From contig OX419756.1 of the NCBI GenBank assembly GCA_948567375.1, forward strand, positions 67,718,333-67,782,332: DNA of 64,000 nucleotides, written 5' to 3'. The notes beneath the pieces were generated by a model, which saw only the letters and a list, made by a program, of their open reading frames with translations, was not told the DNA's origin and made no database searches. Below, in pieces: positions 21,498 through 34,900 of the stretch (positions within the stretch are counted from its first letter, which is position 1; the number at the start of each line of letters is the position of its first letter). A program made the position numbers and the translations under genes. Origin of the DNA: Lunularia cruciata. Taxonomy: Eukaryota > Streptophyta > Marchantiopsida > Lunulariales > Lunulariaceae.

Positions 21498-22210
21498 GAT
21501 GAAGAGTATTCAAATTATTGTTGCTCCTTGTTCCATGTCTTCTAGTAGCTTTTGTACCCATTCATGGAACATATATCTCCAACTCATAGGTTTCTCTTCA
21601 TGCAAGAATTGGAAGAAAATAGCTTGGTTGAGATTGACATAAAATGTTTGTTTCAAACAAAACAGTTCCATGATTGATTATGTTACAACTCATTGGATGA
21701 GATCCTTTAGCTATTCTATTTTATACCTATTAATGGACTTCCCCCTACAAACTAGTTGTCTATCTTGGCCTTCAAACTCTTGCTTAGCCTACCATGAGGA
21801 GTATCAATGAAAATTTGGCCAAAAAGTGCATGCTTTTTCCCTAAGACTTGTTGTAGATGGTCTTCTATCCACATTACAAGGTTATTAATAGTTTTTTGTA
21901 TGTGTTGTTGCGGATTTCTTCTAGTATCAAGAGGTCTATAAACCTCCAATCCCACCAAAAAAATTCTAGATTTCAAAAAATGCACATGTGAGTCCCTTGC
22001 ACAAAATGGATGCAAATGGTTCTTTGGAGGCACGTTGCAAGTTGTGGGTTGCAGATTTTGAAATGGTGGCAAAATCCTAGGGAACATTGTTTTGATTGTA
22101 TCTCACTCCATAGCTTGTAAGACAGACTTTTGTAAACTTTTGACATCATTGCAAACCATCTTGTATTGTAGGCCTTGTTGCATGGTTTGTTTAGGATAGT
22201 GTATAATATG
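21493..22210 (-). pseudogene. Decayed unrecognised coiled-coil protein gene, 5' part
   Basis: The upstream half of the same coding unit as 14040-15849, separated by copy D. On the minus strand it reads a fairly clean stretch with FPRILPPFQNLQPTTC, FLVGLEVYRPLDTRRNPQQH and INNLVMWIEDHLQQVLGKKH, then more decayed sequence toward D. No known motif was recognised. The open stretch of about 111 codons (21752-22087) survives best. Confidence 0.5.
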
Positions 22211-22223
22211 AAGAGTATGCCAT

Positions 22224-22445
22224 CTTCTAAGAAGAATAATGACATTGCATACCTTCAGTGTTCAAGAAATTGAAGAGACTTGTTATAAAGGCTTGTACTG
22301 GACATATTGAGTTGCAACTAAAAGAATGTGAGAGTGAAACAACTTCTAAGAAGAATAATGAAGTTGCATACCTTTAGTGTCCAAGAAACTCAAGAGAATC
22401 TTTTTAAAGGTTTGTAATGGACATTATTGAGTTGCAATTGAAAGA
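22224..22445 (+). repeat. Tandem duplication, about 119-bp period, two copies
   Basis: CTTCTAAGAAGAATAATGA begins at 22224 and 22343. Both copies run through TGCATACCTT, AGTGT-CAAGAAA and GACAT-ATTGAGTTGCAA, with about 10-15% difference by eye. Confidence 0.8.
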
Positions 22446-22725
22446 AGTTGTAAGTGTATTATGTAAAATGAGGACTTTTGGTGAAATTTCAACTTTCTCC
22501 TTTGGTGATAAAGCTTATATACAATATAGAGTGGATGAATCAAAATGGAAGATCATGGAGTATATTTTTCATCCAATATTCTCATCTAAAACAATTTTTA
22601 CACTACAATTTAGTTTGTGGATAAGTCCTTGAGATATAAATTTGGGAATTAATTTGGTGCAATGAGTGATTGAATCTCATATCATGATTGTGCCTTTGTG
22701 AATATCTACATTATCAATGAGACTT

Positions 22726-22771
<46 letters not shown>

Positions 22772-25600
22772 AATAAAGATCCAATGGTAAGTTTTAAGAC
22801 TTGACTTGCTAATTAATATTTTTGTGCTAAAATAGCATGAAAGAAATAGAATCTTTTAAAATTTGGTGAAGAGAGGTGTGGGACATGTGCAATTTGCATT
22901 TACTTTTGATAACATTTGTGATTTTATGAAATATTTTCTTTTCTTATTTTTCATTTTCTACTCAGCCTCATCATATGAGAAAAGGTGAATAACCTAACCA
23001 CACCAACATTTTCCAACAAATACAAGAGATAGTAAACTTTAAGAAAGAACAAAGTAATTAAAACATTAAGCAAGCAAGCAATTAAAACAAGAATCATTTA
23101 GCATTAAGTTTCAAGTGGTTTTCTAAATCAAAGTTGTGATATAAAATATCCAACAACCTTAAGAGATGAACAATATGACTCATATACCTAAAGCAAAGGA
23201 ATATGCTAAAAAAGAAATTTTTCAAGAGATGACCAAGGTTCACCTTGTTGAATTATACTCAAGGAACCAAATACTAGGAGTGTTGGAGAAATAGCTTTGT
23301 TATATGGAGATCTATCTATCTGACTTTGGTGCTTATGAGTATGAATAAGGATGTTAATTTGCTTATGTCTACTTGATAATATACTCTAGAGTGCCTCTAA
23401 GGTTATGATAGATTACTTGCTTCTCAAGGTTAGCAATTTACATTGGATCCAATGAAGTAAGGCTTGATGTGCACTTATAAAGCATTGAATACTAAGATGG
23501 TTTTTATGAAGCTTTGGGACCTAGGTCAAAATAAGAAAAAAATTTAAGTACATTGATCAAATTTTATCTTCTTTAGATTCATGTGTGGATCTTTAAAAAA
23601 AAGAGAAAAATCCAATCAATGACGCTACAGCATTAGCCTAAAAATTGGATTAATTATTTATAAGAGAAGAAATTGTACTATCAAAAATGAACCCAAACAG
23701 GAAATGAGAGAAATAGGCAACCAAAAACGCTATTGCATCCAAGAAGGAAGAACAAATTGAACAGCTATAGAATTTGAGAATTTGACTAGAATTTGAGAAA
23801 AGAAAAGGTAGAATAAAAGCAAAGAGATTGACAAAGAATAAAATAAGTGAAATTTTAATGATGTTGATAGCAAGAAGTCTTAAAATTTATACTTGAGGTG
23901 TCTACAAGCTTAATTATAAGTGAAGATAATCATCAAAGTAAATATTTGAGCAAATTAACTACTTTTTTCAAAATAATGCCTAATTGATTAGTCAACATCT
24001 TGTAGCCTAAGAAATTTTATAATTATATTATTAGCCTATCAATCTTTAAGAAGATTCTTAAGTACCTTCTAGATATTCCTTTGTAAAACTGCTTAGGTTA
24101 TTGTTGCATGTCTTCTAAAAGTGTATAGTTATTTAAATGATAGTATTTCTAAGTGACTATGGTAATTTCCATATATTAAAATAAAGTTATGAATGACTAG
24201 TATCAATGGGGAATAATAGATGCTATAAATTTATATGGTTGATCACTTAATAGTAGAGTGTATTTTTTTACCATGGTAGTAATTAAGCCACCAATACCAT
24301 AATGGACTTATTGATCTAGATATGCTTGCCAATTCAAACTTTCTTGAAGTACTCAAACATCAGAGTACTTTTCTTTTTAATTAAAAATCTGTGTTGAAGA
24401 CTATGGAAGAAAATTTGGTTTTTACTACTAATGATTGCAAAAGGTTAACCCAAGTGTGGAGGAGTTGGTAAAGAAGATGAAAGTTGTAATGAGGAGCCAA
24501 AAACATTGCTAAAAACAAGTGCAAAAAAGGCAAGGGTATACAAAGTTGAGCATAGTTAGCTTAGACTAGACTAAGAAATCCAATATGACTTGAATTTATA
24601 TGACCTTTTGCATAAAGGAAGACAAGGAATAAATTTTCTTGTTTAGTGATGGGTTTGCATATTTGAGCACCTAGTACCAACTTGATTATCTTAACTTTAA
24701 CATGGCATCTAAAATTAGGAATTAGAGATTACAATCAATATGTGGGAATCACAATATGAAATAAAGTACCACAACACATACATAGGATATAAAGAAGGAT
24801 GAGAAGATTCTATCAAGCCAAACAAATATAAAACTTAAGAAGTAAAACAGGATTAAGTCCCATAGCATCAAATGAGAAATCTATCCTACTGTTCCAGATA
24901 AATTTATTGTACCAAAAAGGAGAATGATAAGGATAATAGACAAGATAAATATGAAGACCAAGGAAAATTTGATCTTCAATAACTTGGTCTTTATGGCATT
25001 ATTTGTTTGACTAAAAAGAGAAAAAGCAAGGAATGAAGGAAAAGATGTGTGAGGAGGAAGAAATAATTGATGAGGAGTGAAACATTACTCATGATTATGG
25101 AGATAAAAAGAGTGAGGAAGGATGAGAATCTTAATTTATCCAAGACAAATAAAAAAGAGTTTTCATAATCAATTGCTATAAATTTAATTTTAGTGCTAGA
25201 CAAGGATTATAATGAAGAGGTAGAATTATCACATGGGCAAATTGTGACAATTAAAATTTTATCTAAATGTATGAGATTTATTATAAGCAATATAATGATC
25301 AAATAAAAAGGATTAAACTTGCTTGCTAAGATGTAATCTTAAAGTTTCATAGATTGAGCAATGTAATCCAAAAATAAATAAGGAGAATTGGTGAAGACAA
25401 ATACATACAATCTATGGAGATAAAGAAGGTCACTTAATAAAAAAATTCATTATTTGTGATGAAAAAAGCTACCACCTTTAATAAAGACATTTATTTCTTG
25501 GGAATTTTTAATTTTAAATGCAAAACCCAAGAGATAAAGATGGAAGATAAGAGATATTTTGCAATAAATTATCACCCAAGGAAAAAATTAAAGAATTGAG
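22446..25600. other. AT-rich gene-free stretch
   Basis: No open reading frame of note and no recognised protein similarity. It holds a TA dinucleotide run (22731-22764). The composition and scattered vestigial coding look suggest very old decayed repeats. Confidence 0.6.
22731..22764. repeat. TA dinucleotide microsatellite
   Basis: Seventeen TA units in a row. Confidence 0.95.
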
Positions 25601-25849
25601 ATGTCTAATAGAGTAATACAAGAATTTATTCCAAAATTATCTACTATTTGGTTTATCACACAACCTAAGGAATGAAATGTAGCTAGAGAATCATTAGAGA
25701 TCAAGGAGTCTATCATCAGTCATCATAAGATTGAAATCTTTATAAGGAGTATACTATCTTGCAACACATCATATAGGTTGTGCCACAATTAACTAAAAGA
25801 CTATAAAGCCTAAGAGGAAGGATTACTAGCAAAATGTTTCACCAACCAA

Positions 25850-27715
25850 GCATGTTCTTGTAGTGCACTAATCTAATTTGTGTTGAAAGAATAATATGTA
25901 TTTATTATAATGCACTAAATTATCAAATTTAAAATATATCTGAAGATCAACTTCAAGATACTAAAAAATTTAAAAGTAGGAATTACAAAGTAGATATAAT
26001 CAAATGTTCAAAAGGACTTCTTCTGTATAAGGTTTAGCAATTTTTAGTACATGGTGATACCATTTGGTCTCATTGACGCACCTATTGTATCATGGTATAA
26101 ATGAATGATATTTTTCAACTATACTTGGAAATTCTAATCCTTGTTTTCCTAAATGACATTTAGTCTATAGTAAAACCTTAAAAAATCTTAACAAATATTT
26201 GAGAGACATTTTCAAATTGTAAGAGATAATGAATTATACATAAAAGCTTCCTAATGTGAATTTTGTATATCTAAGGTTGATTACTAAGAACATAAAGTGA
26301 GTGTAGAAGGATTTCAAACATGGATGATAAATAAGGTAAAAGGGATCTAGAAGTGGAGTGCACTTAATTTCTAGTATTAAGAAGATTTTCTTGTTGATTT
26401 ATCAAATTTTTAATTAGGCCAGCAATTAGCTTAACATCACTCTTAGACAAGGCAATACAAATTTTTTGCCTTGTAAGCTTTAAATTTATTCATTTTTGAG
26501 TGCACCTATACTTAATTTTTATGCTTATCAAGCTTCCTACAAACACCTCTAGATAAAAAAAATTAGTGTGATTCTTCAAATACAAAGAGGAAGATAAATT
26601 GCACCAAAGAAAATTTTCATTATTTTTGTTGCCAAACTTTAGAAGTAATTTTTTGAGAAAGAAATAATTCATGGTTGAGACAAGCTATAAGCTTTTGTTG
26701 TAGATATAAAAGGATTTATTTGAACAAAAAAATCAAATTGGCTAAAAAACCAAAAATATTTAACATAAAGAGTATGTATATGGAAGGAAGAAGCAATTTG
26801 TAAATGACTTGACTCAAATGTCAAGGGTGAATAATATCAGTAAATGAAAGATCCTTACTACATGATCATAGATATTAGCACAAGAAATAAAAGAAGAGAA
26901 GCAATAAATAAAGATTTGGAGTGCAACCAAGTAAACAAATTTATGGCTTGGTTTTCAAGAGAGTAAAAATCCCAAATATCCAAAGCTAGACATAGTCATG
27001 TTGAGTGAATGTTACAATGTCAAGGATAAGAAGCAATATAGCTAAATATGCAAGAAGAGGTGACACTATACTTGAGGAGTGGTCTGGCATGTCAAGAAAA
27101 TGAAAGCCCATGGTTTATTACAACTTCTATGTGTTGCTCAATAATAGTAATCATACTTAGTCATACCCTTAGGTTGTGACCTACTATACACTTAGGTTGT
27201 GACCTACTATATACATCAATTGGCTTTAATTCCATAGCTTTTGTTTTTGGAATAAAGCTTATAATCAAGTATATTATATTATTGGAGTTTGCTTTTTTAT
27301 GTATACAAAATATTCTCATAACATGATACATCTAGAGTACTTATCACAAATAGAGGAAGTTAAATGGAGATTTTGGAGAACTCTTTTTGGTATTTTAAAA
27401 CTAAAATTATCCCTATCTATTATTTGTCACCCTCCAAGTAATTTAGAATAAAGGAGAGTCAACCATTCCATTAAGATATATTGCCAATATTTTCTTTTGA
27501 ATAACAAAAAGGAATGAGATACTTTGATACCTTTTGTCAGGTATTGAATATTTATACAAATGTCACACTATTTTATAGTTATACTATAAATTAGTATAAC
27601 CTTTTTATATCAGTCATGTCATTTTATAATTCATACTATAAAGTAGTATAACCTTTGTATATCAGTCACACAATTTTTCTTGAGATATAGTGAACGTCCA
27701 TCTATACAGTCTTCC
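25850..27715 (+). mobile_element. Very old Ty3/gypsy pol fossil (copy H)
   Basis: Eroded traces in pol order resemble the alpha family. An RT segment around 26040-26300 reads like PFGL-DAP, MNDIF-YL, VFLNDI and CEF-ISKVDY. H2C2 traces lie near 27080-27120 (CQEN) and integrase core near 27230-27540 (SRVLITNRG-like at about 27330). A PFFLRYSE-like piece follows at 27680-27715. It has dozens of breaks and no LTR was found. This is the oldest gypsy layer in the window. Confidence 0.7.
27560..27670 (+). repeat. Short tandem pair inside the old gypsy fossil
   Basis: Two copies of about 55 bp: CATTTTATA-TT-ATACTATAAA-TAGTATAACCTTT, then TATATCAGTCA. Each contains a small palindrome around TATACTATA...TAGTATA. 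It interrupts the integrase similarity. Confidence 0.7.
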
Positions 27716-27947
27716 TTTTCTTAAAATAGGGAGAAAATAAAGCAAGTGATCTTACCGTCAAGATTAAAATTGTCAAGAAATTTGTAGCTTAGATTCATGA
27801 TTCGATACAAGACATAAGAGAGAAGTTTGTAACCGTGGAGGATTGGAAATAACAATATTTCAGTGTTGATGGATGAGATATGGGATATTACTATATACTA
27901 CTTTGCGATACCATACTTCCATATTTATAATCTTTCATATACAGTAG

Positions 27948-27987
27948 GATTGGTGATTAAACATTGATTAATGTTTAATCACCAATC
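27948..27987. repeat. Perfect inverted repeat with 18-bp arms
   Basis: The arm GATTGGTGATTAAACATT (27948-27965) is exactly complementary to 27970-27987 with a four-base loop. A further direct copy of GGTGATTAAACATTAATC follows at about 27992-28009. Confidence 0.9.
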
Positions 27988-28009
27988 TTACTGGTGATTA
28001 AACATTAAT

Positions 28010-30720
28010 CAAGGTTATTCCGGGCTTACCCCTTAATTAATCCAGTTTAATTGATGTGTTTCCTTTATATACAGTAGCTTTTGTAAATTATCTAGATGTC
28101 TCTTTCACGTGTGATTCCATAGCGGTGATTGTAATAAAACATATTTACCTGCCACATCCAAATATTTTTATCGCTGCCACGTCTACGGACAAATCCACTT
28201 TGTTTTAGATGAAGTAGCTAACTTGTGAGCACACGTTAAATATAACTTGGGTTGGTTAGTTTACGTTAAGAAGTACTCAACTCGGTATCCAATCTTATCC
28301 TAAACACATCCCGTGGATTGTCTTTTCTCTTAGTTATGACTACATTTAACGGAAACGAAGATGACAAGTTGAAGTTGAATAGTCTTGTCTTAATGATGAA
28401 AGGCAACCGCGTAGGAAAAACGAAGGATGGGAAGACCCCATCAAGCCGTACAAGGGAGAGACCAAAAAAAAAGTAACATGGGGCTAAGCCCCAATAGAGT
28501 CTATTGTCTTAATACCGTATCCAAACTTGACTGCAAGTTATCTCCATTGTTTTACTGTTCTCATGCTTGTAGATATGATAGTTGAATTGCAGACAGAAGT
28601 TCACTAACATACGTATATTATATATTTTTGCATTTTCCAAGTCAATGTCTCTTAAGCTATTTTATATTCCACTCCGCTCCGAAGGTGGTAGCGTACACAT
28701 TACATTATGATCATCTCACCTAAATTTGGTCCAGAGAGAAGAGCTTGCTAAGTTGAATTTGCACATTTTGTCACTAGATGAATTCAGCGGATAATTCGAT
28801 TCTGGGAACATTCAAAGTGATATCTTCTTTTACCATCTGGGTAAATAGTTTATCAATTTCAAATCTCAAATCAGTAACTGTCTAATCAAAATACGAAAAA
28901 TAAGGAGAGAATACATTATAAATATTGTTTTTTAACTGTGAAGTAATTGGTTGAAACCTATGATTCTTTTACTTCTGGGAAAAATATAAATTTGATTACA
29001 ATCGTCAATAGAATCAATGTGAATCTCTAATTACATAATCATATCACATTTGGATTGTTCTCCATAGTGATAAGACCACTATAAAAAGTACAACATAGAG
29101 TGTCCGTTGGACTACTCAACGCCCGTAATACACACTTAAACGTAACTTATGTAAACTCCAACATCATACCGTGGTAGTTAGTTTCCACAGTAGTGTAACG
29201 ACGTGGTAGCTCCCACCGCAGGAGGACGTGAACTTGAAGCGACGTCACGCCCTGACTTGTTCCTCTGAAAGAATGGGTTTTCTGTTCATATGTCCAAATC
29301 AGGAGGAGTTGTGCTTCCACAGACCTCCTGCAGCTGGTAGTCGAACCAGTATCAGGACGTTCGAATTGGTGTTTTCCTCAGAGGTCAAGAAGTCTAGCTG
29401 TTGTGTGTCGATCTTCGCTCCGGTCTAGATTCGTACGCAATAGGACTTTGTGCTATACAATTGGTCAATGGAGTCGTGATCCAACCAGCAAGTTTTTGCA
29501 GAACCGCTTGAGTACTGGTCTTGCTGATAGGGGCATTTCATTGCGTGGAGACGCAATGGACTTGCATTTGGATTGAAGAGTGATTTGGATTGTGATTGAG
29601 AAATTATTAGTTTTCTTTGCGGAATGTAACGTACGGAGTAATTATTTATTTATGATCCTTTGCTCCAAAATTCTAACGCTTAGAGAACATTACTGCGAGA
29701 ACGTGGACTTCGGACACGTAGTCATTTCACATGGAGACGAAAGGAAGTTAATGTGTTCCAGGACATGTTCTCGTTCGTTAGTCATAGAACAAATTCAAGA
29801 AACGAATTCCCGGCAATATTTGGACATTGTCAAAATTTGCCGAAAACAAATTAGCAGGTTAGCGAAGAGATACCTTACCTGGTAAAATTGGAACGCACAA
29901 TCTTGAGTAGCTGCAATACACTGAAGATCCTTGGTTGTCAGCTGTCATGAAGTTTCACTTTGCGAGAGTTCTTTCGTTTTCAGGTAACACATGTCACAGG
30001 AATTTGGATATATTCAGGTCCTATGAATTATTGGGCTTCTGTCCGGCATGGGTACTTCCCAAGTTTGAGGTGGAAGAGCTAAATCCTTACAACATTTGCT
30101 TCGACAAGTCAAAGCTATGTTCATAGAACAAATTCCTGTTCAGCTCGCATTCAGTAGTGGTCGCCTTTCTAATTCAGTAGTGGCTGTGACTGAGATTATG
30201 GAGTGTTCGTTCCTGGTGGTCCGGGGAGATAATTCCATTTCCTTATTGGTATCTCTTGCGATTACTCACAATGTGAAATCGAATTCCTGCTTCGAGGATG
30301 AATCTTCGTCTTTTAGCAGATGTCTTGCTTGAGACAGGGCTGCCTCACTTAAGGATGAACCTTCAATTTTTTCAGTTACTTCTCCTATCACTGGATTTCT
30401 AACATCGGACAAATTTAAAAAGATAAATCTCACCTGTTAGAAAATTTCAGGTCTATCGGTGTAGCACCCGACGGCTTGACTTTTGTTCAGCTCAAAACGA
30501 AATTACAAACCAGTAATGTCGAGATTAACAAAGTATGGAGCGGTGTTGACGTTCCAAACTAGGTTGAAGGAGTTGAACCTCAGCATATTTCGGGAGCACA
30601 GATTCCGTCGATATCAATGTCTCAGTGACTCTTTGTTAGTTTAAGAGTAACATCCAGGCCTCTTTAATTGTGTGTTTTCACACATATCTCGCAAAGAATT
30701 TTAATGAGTGGTCAATTAGA
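28010..30720. other. Gene-poor stretch of mixed composition
   Basis: Less AT-rich than its neighbours, with several short open stretches (for example 29228-29428, 29580-29885 and 30096-30332), none with recognised similarity. 29160-30400 has GC content more like the gene island and could hold a non-coding transcript or host DNA, but nothing decisive is visible. Confidence 0.4.
28422..28497 (+). repeat. Dispersed 75-bp repeat, copy 1
   Basis: It shares GGATGGGAAGACCCCATCAA, CCGTACAAGGGAGAGAC and GGGGCTAAGCCCCAATAG-type blocks with the reverse strand at 35437-35508 and, more weakly, with 37028-37110. Copies 1 and 2 are inverted and about 7 kb apart on either side of the MULE fossil. Confidence 0.85.
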
Positions 30721-30780
30721 ATGAGCTTCTTAATACACATAAAGTTCGTTAGACAAGTTTAATACATAAAGTTTCGAGAG

Positions 30781-30922
30781 ACAAGTTTTGTAAGGTCTTT
30801 TGTAGAGTCTTGAATTGCTTACAAACCAGTATTCTTTCAAGTGAGAAATTAGTAGTGAGACATGTTTTGTAAAGTCTTGAATTCCTTACAATCCAATATT
30901 ATTTCAAGTGAGAAATTAGTAA
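30781..30922 (+). repeat. Tandem pair of about 70-78 bp
   Basis: Two copies (30781-30856 and 30860-30922) share ACA-GTTTTGTAA, AGTCTTGAATT-CTTACAA and TTTCAAGTGAGAAATTAGTA. Confidence 0.8.
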
Positions 30923-31009
30923 GGTAAACTCAGCAGTCATCTTTCTCTATCCAATAATAAAAAATAATCAGACTAAACCATTGCTGCATTGCCTCCACAA
31001 AACTGTTCA

Positions 31010-31300
31010 AACAATAGAAATTTACTTTGTATTGGTGCCCGACACTCTTTGAAGTCTTATGAAGCACCACCAAACGTTCAAACAATAGAAATGTACCTTG
31101 TACTATGCACAACACTCTTGAAGTCTTTTGAAGCATGTACATTATTCACCATTGCTTCTTAGGATTGAGTTTCTTCTTGGATAACTCTCTTTGAATCTTT
31201 TGAAATATCTACATTATTCACCATTACTTCTTAGAACAATAGTTTTTTTGGATAATACTCTTTGAAGCCTTTTGAAACATCTATATTATTCATTATTTCC
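31010..31300 (+). repeat. Imperfect tandem repeat, about 70-bp period, about four units
   Basis: Units starting near 31010, 31079, 31137 and 31209 share CTCTTTGAA-TCTTTTGAA-CAT, CTACATTATTCACCATT and CTTCTTAG. The purity is low, so this is an old array. Confidence 0.7.
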
Positions 31301-32519
31301 CCCTTGAATTGTAATTCTTCATAGACAACTTGGAGAATTGATGATTGATAAGCTCGATGCTTGAATCTTTGAAATCCAATTGAAGAATACCTGATATAGG
31401 AAGAATACATGATATACTTCAAATAGAAATATTAAATAAATAAAATATTTTTTTTTGTTGATTTAGAGAGGGAAAAATATATCTAAATAGAAGTATTAAC
31501 AAAAAGAAACAAAAAAATAATTAAATGTCTTGATATAGAGTGGGAAGACTTAAGTTACCATTCAAAAGAGTCTGATAGAACTTTATCTCTGAAGTTGGTC
31601 CCATTCACATAATTCAGTCTAATGATGAGAGACTGTAATACTTCAAATGTCTGCACTGCCACACACATAGAATAACAAGGTTTGTGAAACTTTCATAAAC
31701 TGTTTAACATCAATGCAAGTAAGCTCATACAACAATATTGGAGGAAATTCATCATTGCACTCGTTTGATGATACTTGCATGCAAACAAATATGAGAAATG
31801 TAGTTTGTGTAGGAGACCCTTTTGGCATAATGGGTGCATAAGTGCATAAAACAAGCACAACATCCATGGAGAACAATTTTTAATGTGAGGTGCAAGGATG
31901 TATGGGAACTGGAGAAAATTATAGAGGAAACATACAAAAATGCAATTTGTAAGACATCAAAGGAAATGCAATTCACATGAAAATAACTAAAAAAGTGCAT
32001 TTAGTACAACTGACCTTGATGATATTTGTGGGGTTTGAACAAAGTCTATTTGTGGTGTTTGCAAGGTTTCATAGCTCAGACCCCACAATTAACAAGGTCT
32101 AGGTATATCTTCCAAAATTTTTGTTGTTGTACACATCAAAGAGCAAACAACAAGTAAATTTTTATTAAGGCCTTGGTTATATTTTAGGATCTTGGCCATT
32201 GCTTGATCTTTAGATGTGACTTTTCAAGACAATCTGGATAGAGTATAGGGGAAAACTACATATAGATGTAAAAAATCAAAAATATTTACAAATAAAGGCA
32301 CATTAAAAATATTCAAAAATAAAGGCACATTCAAAAATATTCAGAAATAGGGGCACATTTCATTACCACCTCACTCTCTTTGGATCATTCATAGCACTTA
32401 TCAACTAAAACCCCTTGTTTATTTTATTACCATGATACAATAAAACTCTAAGCTTTACATGTAGCATAACAACAAGATTAGACAAGCTAAGTTTATTTTT
32501 TGTATTTTATGCCTCTAAA
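31301..32519. other. Gene-free AT-rich stretch
   Basis: Nothing is recognised. 32270-32360 has short direct repeats of AATATT-AAA-ATA-GGCACATT in three copies. It may be the 3' flank of the MULE fossil. Confidence 0.5.
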
Positions 32520-34900
32520 GGTTTTATTATGGCTTAAAATTATAAGTGCAATAATGATGATCACATATTTGGCTATTATGCACTTTTTCTCCACACTTAC
32601 CATATGAAAGCTTATCTTCCAAGGATGTTTCTTTATGGTTTTTAATTATAATTGTCTTGGGCCAGCATGCATGCTTTATATTTATGAGAGTATAAGTGAG
32701 ATTATCCTCGGTACATGTTTCCAAGTCAACCACAATGATGGCTTTGCTATATACTTTTTGTAGCTCCAAAATCAAGTACAATGTGTCCATTAGATCAATT
32801 GTTGTTGATGTGCTTTCCTTGCAATGGCACATGCGTAGATGCATGGCAGTTGGTACTATTGGAAAACCTTGCATGAACACGTTTGTTCAGAGAGATTAAC
32901 AACAAAAAATCCACTACCACTTTGATGCATGACTTCAAAGTTGCTAGGACCAAGCTGATACACTATACTAGTGTATGTGTCTTGGAAGTCTATTGAATTC
33001 TTGATCAAATGTCTTCCAAGATCAAAGTGACTCTACTAGCGTTTGTTAGTTCTATGCATTGTTGGTGGATGACCACACCCTTTTTTTGCAAAGCTTGCAC
33101 ATTTGTTTCAAGCGGGTCAATATCCTCTGCTTCCAAGATCCAAGAGTTGGTAGACTAAAACATGTTTGATATTAATATGCAGAATTGTGGAACTAGAGCA
33201 TGGCTAAGCATCCATCTTGGTAATGATATCTACAAAGATATGAGACCACCTCCTCATTCATCTCTGCAATTTGAGGCATTGAAGATTTAGATGCCTCAAT
33301 GGTTAGGGCATTTGCAAGTGCACAAATCTTACCATTGAGCTTTTTTTGAATTGTGAATTTACATTGTTTTCTATATGCCAAAAACAAGTGCCATGGTTTT
33401 CATTAGGTATTTTTGACACCATAGAATTTGTGATGCATTGTAAAGCATTTACATGAATATGCATTAGCCATGTATAAATGCTTTAAAAACATTATCTATA
33501 TACGACCACCCTTTTGTCATGAGCTCTATGATTACTCCATAATTCTTGGCAATCGCATACCTTTTCTTGGTTGTTGATGATGGACATTGCTTCCAAATTC
33601 ACAAATCATACCCAATTCTTTGGGATTGGTGCTACAATAAATGCAATAGGAAGTAGCTGGCTTGCCCCATCAGGAATACTCATAGTGAGTTATACACCAT
33701 TGTATGTTCCTTTGGTGTGACATGCATCAATTGTGTATATAGGGTGAGAAGAGAGTGCTGCTTGTACCCAAGGGGCAAGACATATAAATGCTTGCTTGAA
33801 GTGATTATTGGAATCCACTTGAAGTGATTATCTTGAAAGTTTGTTACACCTTGGGTTTGCAGTTTTCAAGGGGGCCAAGAGAGAAGAGAATTTTTCAAAG
33901 CTATTGTAATATTTATTGGCTGATCTCTTCCTATGCACTTCACTACTGCATCATGTAGCCATATATGATGTCTTTGCAAGTAGCTAAGAATGGGTGTAGT
34001 TGATAATGTTTTTCAGTGTGAGCTTTTTAACATTGTGAACAAGTGGCCTCCAAACTCAGATAGATTGTGTCTACATACTTGAAATGCTTTTGTAACGGTC
34101 ATGCAAGTTGCATTGGGCACAATAAATGAAACAATGGTGCAATGGAACATCCTTGCAATGGTTGATGGATGCTCAAAACTTGCATGCATTTGATTCCAAG
34201 GTGCTTGCTACAATGCTTCCTAGAAGCATGGACTCTGTTTCCTTGTCAGTGTTGCTCATCACCATTGGACAAACAATGCATATGTTCCATTGTTCATTGC
34301 TTATGAAAGTATAGGGAGTTAATCTAGAAATTTAATAGTTGGAACATGTTGCCCGAGCTTCTTTTGTAGTACTAAAGGTTACTCTGACTTGCAAGATGTG
34401 GACCATGGTCAAGCTAAGAGATTATCAATGAGAGTAAAAAGAATAGAGTGGCATTGAGCAGGGGCGAGCATGTTGCAATTGGGTATGAGTAGGGAAGTGT
34501 GTCCTATTTGTAAATATTTTTGAACCGTGCATTTCTTTGTAAATATTTTTGAACCGTGCATTTCTTTGTAAATATTTTTGGTTTTTTCAATTCTACTTGA
34601 TGGAACGACATTGTCAATATATGCTACATTCTCTCTTAGTTGACTCATCCATTCCTTGGGCCACTAGGGAACATCTTCACTCTTGGATCCTAGCTCGACC
34701 ATGCACTAGGGCATTTTGACTTGCACTAGCCACCTTATTTACAACAATGAGGTTCCGCTTAGGTTTGGTCCACTTGTTTGCATCTTTGTTACTCATTTGT
34801 AAGTGTAGTTCTACACTAGATGTAGTAGTGTTCCATATGACACGTTGTCATTTTGGAGGATAGAGGATAGCTACCCATGATACCATCAAGGATATAGTGT
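32520..34900 (-). pseudogene. Decayed Mutator-like (MuDR/MULE) transposase
   Basis: Minus-strand traces fall in the order of plant MULE transposases. A leading part (34900-33900) shows scattered similarity. The catalytic-core motif IDACHTKGTYNGV lies at about 33694-33735, followed by LPIAFIVAPIP. A SWIM zinc finger, CSCKVFQ...LPCIYACAIAR, lies at about 32811-32898, and a CCHC knuckle, CGKCGEKVHNSQIC, near 32573-32620. Full MULE transposases are about 700-900 residues, and the trace length fits. Many stops and frameshifts make it non-functional. It was once the DDE transposase that moves Mutator elements. A FAR1-like host gene is less likely, because the knuckle and location among repeats favour a transposon. 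Confidence 0.72.

Noticed and set aside
29228-30332. Several short open stretches in DNA with gene-like base composition
   Set aside because: None shows a recognised motif, splice sites do not join them into a sensible protein, and lengths are within chance. Kept only as a gene-poor region that might hold a non-coding transcript.
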